Source: Xylona heveae TC161
Lineage: Eukaryota > Ascomycota > Xylonomycetes > Xylonales > Xylonaceae
Length of the DNA: 64,000 bases
Assembly (NCBI RefSeq): GCF_001619985.1
Contig: NW_017264196.1
Span: 1,674,001 to 1,738,000 of the forward strand
Direction: 5' to 3'
The translations under genes and the position numbers were made by a program. Below the pieces are notes generated by a model that saw only the letters and a program-made list of their open reading frames with translations, made no database searches and was not told the origin of the DNA. Of this stretch, positions 34,856-44,942 are shown one piece after another (within the stretch, counting starts at the first letter, position 1; the number at the start of each line of letters is the position of its first letter).

Positions 34856-36614
34856 CTAAGACGACCTTCTCCTAATACCAACATTCAAACCAAGCGGCTT
34901 TCGCAAGAATCCCTCCCTGGTATGCATTTCAGTCTGATACAATTCAAATTCATAGTTGCGAAAAACAGTTGCCACGATGAGGGCGAGTTCCATTTCTGCG
35001 ACGTTGCGGCCGACGCAGGCTCGCGGGCCGTGACTGAATGGGACGAAGGCGGCTTTTTGAATGTCCGATATGCTTCCACCGCCAGCTCCACCACTTCCAA
35101 GCCACCGGTCAGGCCGAAATTCATCGGCGTCAGGACCCCAGATCTCCTTGGAGTGATGGATGGTGTATGCTGGCACGGACAGGACGGTGCCGGCGGGAAA
35201 GTGTTTGCCGAGGATAGTTACCCCGGGACTGCCTGGCGGGACGACTCGAGGTAGGCCGAGACTGGAGGTTGAGTGGATACGAAGGGTTTCGTTGATTACT
35301 GCTTTGAGGCTGTTCACTTGTTAACATGGCTGACAAAAGAAAACGCCGAAGGAAATGGACGTAACGGGATGCTTGAAGGAGAGGACCAAGGAGATCGGCG
35401 GAGGACCAAGGGATAAGGGGATGACAAACATACTACGGCAAATCCTTGACAGTACTAAACTCCGGAATCCTAACACCACTGGCAATCGCTTCGTCCGATT
35501 CGGTTTGCAATTTCTCAACCACACCAGGCGTTTTCAAACACCAAAACAACAGCGCACAAGACGTATTACTCGTCGTATCGCTCCCCGCAATCATCTGGGT
35601 GAGCGCCTCGGCCGTTAGTTCCTCTCTGCCCATTGGATTCCCATTCGAATCACGACCCTCCATGAGCCGCGCGAGCAAATCGACTCGATCGGACTTTTGC
35701 CCAGCCTGGAGGCGCGCATTGACCCTTGCTACCGCGATCCCAGCCAATTGCTTCACGGCCGCAAGACCGTGGCGGAAGAACGGGTCCGGAGAGTACGGCG
35801 CCCATTTCTTCAGCGCGGGCAGGCAGCCTAGTGTTGCTGAGACTTCTCCTCGGCGGTTGAGCACCTGAATGGCTGGCGCATATGTGGGTTCTGCGTCGGG
35901 AGTCATGCGTACTTCAGCGATATCTGCGCCTTTGGAAAGCATTCCGAATGGCGCGCCAAACGCAAGGTCCCCGATAATGTCGAATGCAAGATAATTGAAC
36001 CAGTTGAGTGCGTCGATGGGCGCGTATTTCCCTTGCGAGCCTGTCGCCGTGGTCGTCGTTGTCGTTGATGCGGTGGCACAAATGCGGTCCCATTGTACAA
36101 GAAGCTCCTTGAGGTTGTGATGCATGTATTGCTCGAATTGACCTATCACTTTGGCACTAAATGTCCCGGAGACAGTCTTGCGCTTGCGGGTGTGTTCGGC
36201 GCGGTCCCGGGTGTTGAACAGCCCGCGGTGGATCGAGACAAAGGCGTCGTAGTATTCGCTTTACCATGTGAGCGCTGAAGGTCCATTGAATTTGCATTTA
36301 AAAGGGGAAAGATGAAATCACCTTTTTAGAAAGCCATTGCCGTGCCCATATATGATATTGATGGCATCCACATCCGCAACGGAGACGTGGTGTGGTTGGA
36401 TGCGCACAAGCGGGCCATATTTCTTATGCGCCTTGTCCACGGCGAGGTAGCGCTTCCCACGGCGGCATTGAAGCAGGAGCCAGAAATTCGTAAAAGCTGC
36501 TGCGACCGGACCTGGAATGTCGCGGAGTCCTTGTCGTTGTAGGTAGGGCAAGAGGTAGTATAACACTAGGACAAGGACGAGAGCATAAGGCGTAAAGAGG
36601 AACGACAAGATCAT
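34856..36614 (-). CDS. Cytochrome P450, CYP53-type benzoate 4-monooxygenase
   Basis: Three exons (36614-36322, 36258-35434, 35309-34856) give 523 aa. An N-terminal membrane anchor ([15 protein letters not shown]) is followed by the proline hinge [14 protein letters not shown]. The CYP53 pattern continues with [27 protein letters not shown] and [18 protein letters not shown]. The I-helix is AGSDTTSNT. ExxR is E380-R383, and the heme ligand is C471 in [10 protein letters not shown]. The second junction must be GTA|GTATGT to CAG|CCTC, which restores [17 protein letters not shown]53 enzymes in the ER para-hydroxylate benzoate, feeding 4-hydroxybenzoate into aromatic catabolism. No other enzyme of that pathway lies nearby. 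The subfamily call is by pattern only. Confidence 0.9.
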
Positions 36615-37525
36615 GACGCTGAAGCTCGCAATTATGATTTTGCTCCTCTTTCTCCCCTTCTGTTTTGCTTTGTTCTGATAGCAGTTTATTTTGTTGAAAA
36701 CGTCGACTGCTTCGGAGAGGGTATGATAAACTAGAGGTATTGACGTAAATATTGTTATGTCGTCAATGTTTAGCTCCGCCAGCTGCCCGAGGACCTAGTC
36801 CCTTCTTTATCCTCGTGGGCCATTCAGTTCTCAATTGCGTATAGCTGCATTGAAGCCTTTTTTTTGGACTTCAGACCAATGGACATGGTATTTAGCAGCC
36901 TCTCCCGGAGAAAACCCGAAGAAAATTCGGATTACAGCGCCCTTCTGATGAATCGTAGATGTTGAAATCCATCTTATCTTAGGGCGAACCTTGCTTGATG
37001 GCGTTGTGCTTGCTCGAAAAGGCAAAGTTCAGGGTCCCCAGCTTCCTGTGGGCCCATCATCTTGTCCTCTGGTTTCTTGGTTATTTGATAACTTATTTGC
37101 TCCTAAGAAGTTGGAGGGACTGGAACTTGAGCTTAAGAGTTCGATGAATGTTATATTTGATTAATATCTGCAGAAGGGTATGATAGTGATGGTGATGGGC
37201 TTGATAGGTTATTGTGGAGAAGGGTAAATACGCCTGTCAAGGGGCTGCTTGTCCTTCAGTTTTTATTCGTCGAGGTATTCTCCTACCTCTCTGACAGCGC
37301 AACTTACGTATAGCAAGCAATGTAGCATTTCCATGGCTCAATCCAACACTCGCAAATTTATGAGCGCGTATTTTCTTCATTGGCCATTTCCTGAAACAAA
37401 AGGCAAAACATTCTACCTTGGTAGGTAGGATAATTCAAATGAGTCGGATTCTGTTACGTATTGGTTTGTCTTGGGTATATATATTGTGCTAATTGGCAAC
37501 CAATCACCACCTCGGCTAGACACTA
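36615..37525. other. Intergenic between P450 promoter and tRNA-Thr
   Basis: This is the upstream region of the P450 gene, with no conserved frame. A short candidate-free AT-rich stretch lies at 37130-37500, just before the tRNA. Confidence 0.45.
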
Positions 37526-37614
37526 GCCGGCATAGCACAGGGGTAATGCGTTCCACTCGTACTTGATAAATGAGTGTGATGGAAAGATCGCTGGTTCGAT
37601 TCCAGCTGTCGGCA
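37526..37614 (+). tRNA. tRNA-Thr(CGT) with a 17-nt intron
   Basis: The acceptor stem is GCCGGCA paired with TGTCGGC (one G-T pair), with discriminator A at 37614. The D arm has GCA/TGC, the anticodon stem is TTCCA/TGGAA, and the T arm is GCTGG-TTCGATT-CCAGC. The anticodon CGT is at 37558-37560. The 24 nt between the anticodon-stem strands leave a 17-nt intron at 37562-37578, one base 3' of the anticodon, the standard eukaryotic position. Removing it gives a 72-nt tRNA. It reads ACG threonine codons. T-rich sequence right after the gene fits an RNA polymerase III stop. Confidence 0.92.
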
Positions 37615-37856
37615 ACTTTTTGCTTTTTTGATCTTCATTTTGGCCGCCCAACTTTCCTATTCAGTCTGGACGTTTTTAACAATGGAGTCTATATGCTATA
37701 CTTTAGAAATTATTTCGGTCTTGTTCTTACGGGAAGGTAAAATTCATGTTCAATATTATTAACTATCCCAAGGTATACCCTAACCATGACTCCCGGATCA
37801 ATGATATCGTAAAATCATTTCTATAACAAGAAACAAGAAACAAATAATTCGAGAAA

Positions 37857-40350
37857 CTATGCAGCTAGCGATGGGACAGCTGTCGCTGATGTGCTGGTCG
37901 AATTGGATCTATTCCCATCAAAGAGATTCCCTGCCCAATCTTTGGCGCCATGGAGTTTAGCAACAACATAAGCCCACCATTTCTGGATCCGATCTTCTTC
38001 TTTTTCCTTGTCGGCTGCGTCATGCCCTTGCGCATTATCATCTGGTGTTGGCGGAGAAGGCAATGCGTTGTTCTGAGAATCATCGTTTTCATCCACAATG
38101 GTCGGTCTAGGCGGAAGAATCTCTGGCGTGTCAACACCAATAGACGCGGCTGTGGTAGGTTCTGTTGCAGATGATTCGGTTTTTGAGACAGCGTTGAGGT
38201 GACTGGGGCTCACAGTGACCGACATGCTGGAGAAAAGGGTGTTGAGATGAGAGGCAAGGCCGGAGTCAAACCCTAGTGTTGCCGAAGACGCCGGCGGATC
38301 ATCCGGTGAGTCAAGTCCAGTGGCGTCGTCATCGGAGTGCAAGCCTACGGGCTTCAATGGAAGTCGAAGTGTTCCGTTATTCGGCTGCGGCGTGAGACCG
38401 AGGGAGTCGCAGATGATGTTGTAGACTTCGGTGTTTTCTGAATTGAAGAGAAAAAATGGATATGAGCATCTTGTAGAAGAGTAATGAATGATAGTTAAAC
38501 TTACGGAACACATCCAGACGACTATTCGGCTTATGCGGAAATGACGGGCCTTTCGCAACAAAGATTGCCCTCATAAGAGGATGCTCATGATCGTATCCAT
38601 GCAGGCCCATAGGATGAAACACTTCACCATTTGCTTTTGCCTTTTCGACATCCATCTCGGCCTTGGTAACAATCGCCCAGCCCGTCTTTGGTACGATCCA
38701 CAGCGGTGCAATGCGGTCGTTATTTGAAAAATGGTATCGCTCCGGCATGTTCCTGTCTCGCAAATAGACGTCGATATTTGGGTATTCTGCCGCCTTCTCG
38801 GATATCTCGTTATACAGCTTTTCGAGATCATGCGGATCTTTGGGCCGGAGACCGTAGAGCGGCCATCCATCAATGTGTTCTAGAAGGTCTGGATCAACCA
38901 GATCCTCGAGCTGGATGAGCCGGTCGGTGGACGTTGTAGCCATTCCATGATCGGAAACAACTACAACGTTGACAATATTTGTCAGGTTCCGTTCTTCCAG
39001 TCCAACGAAAAGGTCATGCAACATGTCGTCTACGTGAGAGATGGTCCCGCGGATTTCTGTGCTATTAGGACCGTACTTGTGGCCGTCGCGATCCACGATC
39101 GGAACGTAAGCGGCGATGAACTGGGGCCGGATCTCGTCGGTGATGCCCTTCGGATCTTGTTCGCCAGGGAGATCGAGGAATCCCAAGACCCGAGATACTT
39201 TCCGCGACAGCGCTTCGGAGCCATTATATTTGTCGAGAAAAGCGGGATCGACTCCACCGATGTGGGCCTCGGATCCAGGCCACATATGAATTGCACTTCG
39301 AATACCTTGCTTCTCTGCAGTCAACCAAAGTGGCTCCCCTTGCCACCATTTTGGTTGCATGCTCCGCTCGGGATGCACAGACGAGAATTGCTGCTGAATA
39401 TCCTTGTCCCAAAAGGTGTTTCCTACGACGCCATGGCTTTCAGGGTATAGGCCTGTCACGAGGGTGAAGTGGTTCGGGAAGGTGACGCTGGGGAAGCTGG
39501 GCAGCATGTAGCGTGGCGAGATGCCGGTTTCGATGAAAGAGTTGAGGGTGGGCGTGAGGCCACGATTGAGGAAGTCGGCACGGAATCCATCCAAAGAGAT
39601 CAGTATTGTGGTCGGCGCGAATAATGACGTGCCATTCGATCGCAGCGTCGTAGTGGAAATCATTTTGCGGCCGCTGGATAGTTTGTATGCGAATAGGAGG
39701 AAGATAAGAAATAGCACGACAGCTGCAGCATGAAAGATAAGTAGTGTTGTGCGTCGTGTGCGCCGAGGCTATAAAACAGTCAGTATTCGTTCATGTTTAT
39801 ATTATAGTGTGCACGGTATTCCAAAGTGAGGCCGTGTCATGATGAGAATACAATGGGTGTTGGAGCATGGTCATACCCGCTCTTTGTAGACACTGCGGAG
39901 TCTCCTCCTGTCAATCTCCGAGGATGATGCGCCCGAGATGTCGGATCCTGTATCTGTCCGAAGTCCCCCCTCTTCCAGTTCAAACATTAATTCCCTGGTG
40001 CCATGTTTGCCTTTGCCCGGTCGCCGTGCAGCTCTTCGATCCCGCCTCTTTTGCCGTTTGCGCTCTGATTTTCCGATTCTGACTCTCTCTGGGCCTTGGT
40101 TACCACCGCTGAACATGCGTCTAAAGCCTGCGCCAGCACTGCTTCCGCCTGTTAGCAGTCTCTCTCGCTCTTCCTCCTCCTCCAGGACAGAGCGGTCATG
40201 TCGAGCAATGTCTCCCGAATCCCGCGCGGCGCTGAGGACATTGTCGTCTTCCGAGTCAGACTCTCGATCGGACAGGGATCGAACAGAGAGCACATCTTCG
40301 TCATGGATTCGGGGAGAGAGAAATTGGTGACCCTGAGAGCCTGCAGCCAT
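37857..40350 (-). CDS. Type II membrane nucleotide pyrophosphatase/phosphodiesterase (NPP family)
   Basis: Three exons (40350-39877, 39768-38505, 38437-37857) give 772 aa. The start is ATG at 40350 (MAAGSQGHQFLSP); no earlier ATG exists before an in-frame stop. An acidic/basic cytoplasmic N-terminus of about 160 residues precedes a single membrane helix (AAAVVLFLIFLLFAYKL). The alkaline-phosphatase-fold catalytic domain follows: LISLDGFRADF (metal Asp), the nucleophile Thr in FPSVTFPNHFTLVTGLYPES, VDRDGHKYGP, VVVVSDHGMA and GLHGYDHEHP. These are the metal and nucleophile blocks of NPP enzymes, which hydrolyse nucleoside phosphodiesters (yeast Npp1/Npp2, phosphate scavenging). The last 190 residues are Ser/Asp-rich with acidic DKEKEEDR near the end. 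The substrate is inferred from the family. Confidence 0.9.
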
Positions 40351-41627
40351 GGCGTTGCTCTCCTTGGATTTATCGGAATAAATAGACCGGAGGGACGGCG
40401 GCGGCAAGGTGATGCAACGGAAGATGTCAAGGTCGGCCGCCCGCCTAGTTGGTCGGTTGAATTATCTAAATTTGTCTTTTCAAAGCATCGCAGAGGTGCT
40501 GTAGCAGTTGCTATCTAGAGACGATACTAATTTCATTGGCCGGGGAATGGACAGGATAGAGATCAAGTCCAAAACTGGGGTTGAATGGGTATTCGACTGT
40601 CCCTCGCAGCAGAATGGCGTTGTCATCAACCAAGCGAGTTGGAATGCAATGGATCGAATCGTCCACATATTCTAAACATTTGATCTCACCCATGATGAAT
40701 GCTTTTGTCTGAATTCTAATCTGATCTATAGACACAAAAAATAGTTAAACGATGATTTAATGCAGTCAGTCTATCGACAATATGAAGAGAAGGAGATTAT
40801 CCATTGAGCTGCATCTGGAATGTCAATTGACCATTTAGTCGCTCAAGTGGAGCCAATCAGTGTTGTTATCAATACCGGGGACTGTCAGATCACTTCATTG
40901 ATATTTAATTGACTTGCAGAGAGAGCTAAGTGAGTTATAACCCAAAAGGAGAGTGCGATCATGTTAGGAATGGGCCATCCAGATTAATAAAGTGATAGAC
41001 CGTCCCCAGCAATCCCCTTTCTTTTCAACGCCAACTTTCTCCAATCAGTTTCTATCCATTTGTTCTCAGATCCACGGCTTGAAAATAACCGTCTATTTCC
41101 TCTCTGTTGCTCTATCTAGCACGACTGCAATTCATAATTACACTCGACCTTGAATGATCTCAATAATTATCGTCACTCGATTGCTATGATTGCTATGCGC
41201 GAGTATTCGGTCATTTGATTATTCGGAATCGGGCTATGACCTGATTGACTTTCATTGGTGCTACATGTGACAATGCTCTGATTGTCCTGCATTGCATGTC
41301 TCATTGCAGGGCCATTTGTCTACTTTTAGACTTTGATATGAAACTGACGGATTCAAAGGTAAGTGTGTGACTGTCCCTGAAAGTTTTAAGAACACGATGT
41401 GATCCATGACTTGGTTGCCCTTTTTGATTCGCTCTCTAGTCTAAAGTTTCGTCTACGATTTCATTATCAATTCACTCAGGCTCCTTACCTCTTGGCAATT
41501 TCTAATTTGTCATGCTCATCTGATTAATTTCGAATACAGTAATAGTCGCAACTGTCGACTTGTCTCTTTATACATTTACCCTTCATTTACATTTCAAACG
41601 ACTGTTTCCTTTGTTTCCTTACGAAAC
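40351..41627. other. Divergent intergenic region, 1.3 kb, AT-rich
   Basis: This lies between the NPP gene (-) and the Mis18-like gene (+) and is AT-rich from 40700. A strong donor-like GTAAGTGTG at about 41359 could open a 5'UTR intron of the rightward gene. A minus-strand protein-like frame at 40511-40735 is discussed under findings. Confidence 0.45.
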
Positions 41628-44283
41628 ATGGCCGAAGTTGAGGAGAGGCCGCGACAGACACCATCAACAGATCTAAATCACGGTGCGAACGGGGTGATAG
41701 CCACCGAAACCACCACGCGCGTCTCGTCAACAGCGTCAACACCTCCACGATCCAAACAATCACCTACTGCTCCATCAACACCACCTGCCCCTAATTACCC
41801 AGAAATTCTGCGCAAATTACCAGAGAATTTGCGCAAATTCTTTGTGAGATGTTATTGTGCGACATGTTCTGTGCAATTTGGCACGGTGTTCAATGCATGG
41901 AAAAGGGTCAACGACAGCTACTTTATCCCGCGGCACCCATTTGTGCATGATATTGCCCAATTTGCCACCGCTGGTGAGCCCAGGGCAGCACACACAGGTG
42001 GTGAACTGGAGGGTTGGTACGTATTTCTGCACGAGGAATCGCTTCCCCCCTTTCTACACATGAAATGCAAAGGCACCGTGCTGTCCGCACCCGATAAGGC
42101 GAAACTTTCACTAACTGTGAAATCACGATAGTACAATTCAACCTTTGAGTTGCTTTTCGTGCGACTCTATTTTTGCTGTCAAATGTCTTGAAGCCCCTGA
42201 CAACAAATCACAATACCAGTATGTCTAGTGCTTCGAGAGCCTAATTCTTAGCTTGAACAGAAATTAATTCTCGATGACCAGGGGTTGTTTGTTGTTCAAG
42301 GTCACACGCATGTCAATTTTTTGCGAAGTGACCGAAAAGCCTGTGGCACCTAATGTGGTGGAAGAGTTGCAGGCCCAACCCGATGGCAGTGACCGATTCT
42401 CGCCAGTCGACAGTGCGGGGACTGAAAGACAGCCCAATACGGTTGAATCGCCGAAGCACTATTTACCATACGATCCAGTCGCCTCGGTTGGAAATTCTGA
42501 AGAGAATGATTCTAACAATACAGGAGACCACATTAGTCGCGAAGCATCTGAGCTAAATGTTGAGGCCGACAAATCTAACGAGTCCGAAGAAGACGGGGAG
42601 CCCGAGGAATTTGAAGAAATTGAACAGACGCAGGTGCGAGAGCGGTCAGAGCCGGCCGAGGAAAGCGATGTCATTCATCGCTTGCAGGCAATATCTGTGT
42701 ACACCATGGAAACCCTCACGAAACAAAAGGGGGATATCGATCGCATTTCTGGTGTTCTGGATAATGTACAATCCGAAATGCGAAATGTGAGGCTTCTCAT
42801 AGAAGAAGTGCGCCGGGAACAGCAGACGCGACCGATGCCTCCACCGCCCCCTGCACAACCTGAAGGCCTTCCCATCGAGACTTTGGAGATTTTCACCGAG
42901 AACATGACCAGGATTGGACAGAAGGCGAACGAAGTTGAAGGACTCAAATTGCAAATAGAGCTCATGAAACAGCGGATTAAACGAATCGAGCGAATATCAT
43001 CTACTCCCGTACCACAGTTTACCGGCGAGCCATATCCCTTAATATCTCCATCTGTTGCGCGTGACGAGTTCCTTTCTGGTTCGAGAGTGAATGGACTTGA
43101 ACTCAGTCAGACACCTGCCCTAAATCCGAGAACACCAGGACTCCCTGCAGAAGTAAACAATCAAGCAATTGCAGAACCGTTTACTCCAGCTGGCGACGAC
43201 CAGGGTCAATCCACCCGCAGCGTGCGAAGACTAAGCTCCAAGAGAGAATTGTCTGCAATGGCCGATCCGACACTAGATTCTGCTCGAAAACGATTACGTT
43301 CTGCGACACGTCAAGGAGGCATTCCTGTCGGAGAAGCAGAGCAAGTCAGGAATGTTGAGGCTGAAGCACTGATTCAACCCGTCAACGGAAACCACACTCT
43401 CTCGGTCCCCGATGTCTTGACTCCTCAGGCGACAGATGTTGTTTCCCATAGTATTGCTTCCGGTGAAGCACAAGGTCAAGCTATGGCCTCTCCTGCCACC
43501 ACCGGCCGCCGGCGGGGAGGCGCCCGACGAGGAAGAGGCCGTCGTCGGTATGTATCCGACCCGTTTGTCCGGACCAATGGCGAGGATACAGAGTGGACTG
43601 GGTTCGACGACACCGCAAACGCCGACACCGCAAAGGCCGACACCCCAACTATTCATCGGAGATCCTCGACACGCGGAGGGCGCGGAAGCCGACGAGGAGG
43701 CGCAACGACCTTGAATGGATCGCACACTTTGCCCCGCATTCGGCATTCTCTTGGAGCTGTTGAACCTGGTGCAGTAATCCTTTCGAATGGCGTACGACTT
43801 ACAAAGAAGGGACTGCCAGATATGCGTGGGGAGGCGGTGCGTCGCCGGCATGCGCAGAGAAAGTTGGAGCGTGAACAGGAGGAGCTGGCTGCTCGGGAAC
43901 GACGACTAGCAGGGGCTTCTGGCATTGAAGAGACTATCGCAGTGGGCAAGCCCCCTCTCGCGCCCAAAAATGAGCCTGCTTCAACTTATACGAATGGGGC
44001 GGAAGCTGGCCAAGGGGCATCTGCGCAGCAGCCCTCGCGTCACTCCGTGCTCATGGCTAAGATTTTCCCCGAAGGGTTCGAGGCACAGCGTCGTCGCCAA
44101 CATCTGGCGTCGCAACTCTTCCCCTCTCCGGCCCTCGAGACACGCCGTGCAGAATCGGCTGCTGTTGCCGCGGCAAGCTCTATGGCACGGGAGGCGGCCA
44201 GTGCAATCACTGCTGGTAATCTCGGTCATGGTCGTGAACGGGAGACTGAAGGGCAAGCTGAACAGGCTATGCAAGCAGATTAA
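41628..44283 (+). CDS. Mis18/Yippee-like zinc-domain protein with coiled coil and basic tail
   Basis: Proposed exons 41628-42016, 42132-42218 and 42282-44283 give 825 aa. Intron 1 has GTACGT and a CTAAC branch point; intron 2 is 63 nt with GTATGT. The spliced N-terminus has CXXC pairs C77/C80 and C137/C140 (CATC; LSCFSCDSIF), then GCLLFKVTRMSIFCEV. This is the order of the Mis18 MeDiY domain, where a CTRC-type knuckle precedes a MYTFSMDKLQAY-like strand in fission yeast. A coiled coil follows (about residues 280-370, including RISGVLDNVQSEMRNVRLLI), then a long disordered basic part with RRGGARRGRGRRR. Mis18 proteins help load the centromeric histone CENP-A. That role is inferred from the pattern; another Yippee-like zinc protein is possible. 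Confidence 0.7.
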
Positions 44284-44942
44284 AGACTACGAAAGCAATC
44301 TTGACGCGGGGACCTGTACCTTTTGCCTCGGGTTTCGGATTATCAATTTGTGGCTTCACTTCTCCATCATAGCGATTTATACTTTATGTGTCAGCGAAAG
44401 CACAAGAATTGATTGAGCATAGTCTTCTTGACAATTATCTAGAGATGAACACAGCTCTTACAAACAAAACACCTTTTAAGGCAGTGAATGGTTTTAATAG
44501 TAGCATGTTCTACCGCTGTGTAATAAGCCAGGTGAGGATATCCATGTGCATCAACAGAATCATTATGGTCACGCGAGCTGCTCTATCTTCACCGAGAGTG
44601 CAACTCGAAACGAATATCCCCGCCAGGAACGCAATGTCATCGGTCAGTTCATGTTTGGGGAAGTAACAAGAGGAAGAAAAAAAACCGCCTGATAATCGTA
44701 TGAAGATTACCTATCTTTTACTGGTATTTGTTACGAACAGCCGCAGCCCGAATTTTTATTTCTTTTGCATTGGACAAGAGCGCTAGGACTCCGACGAAAT
44801 CAAGCCGCTTGTCTTTCGCACCTTTTCTTTTTTCGTTCCTTCCTTTCCTAGAGCTCCGCAAGAAGATACCCATTTTATTCCACCTCAACTACAATTTAAC
44901 GCCCAACCGCACTTCTAAATCAACAATCCAGAAAACCCAAAA
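44284..44942. other. Intergenic between Mis18-like gene and TPA1
   Basis: This holds the 3' flank of the upstream gene and the promoter/leader of TPA1, with T-rich tracts at 44820-44880. No gene was seen. Confidence 0.5.

Noticed and set aside
42261-42348. Alternative exon in another frame (KLILDDQGLFVVQG) between the CXXC exon and the large exon of the Mis18-like gene
   Set aside because: It looked like a Mis18 strand, but no donor/acceptor pair joins it in phase to the CXXC exon. Splicing to 42282 keeps the frame and gives a normal 63-nt intron.
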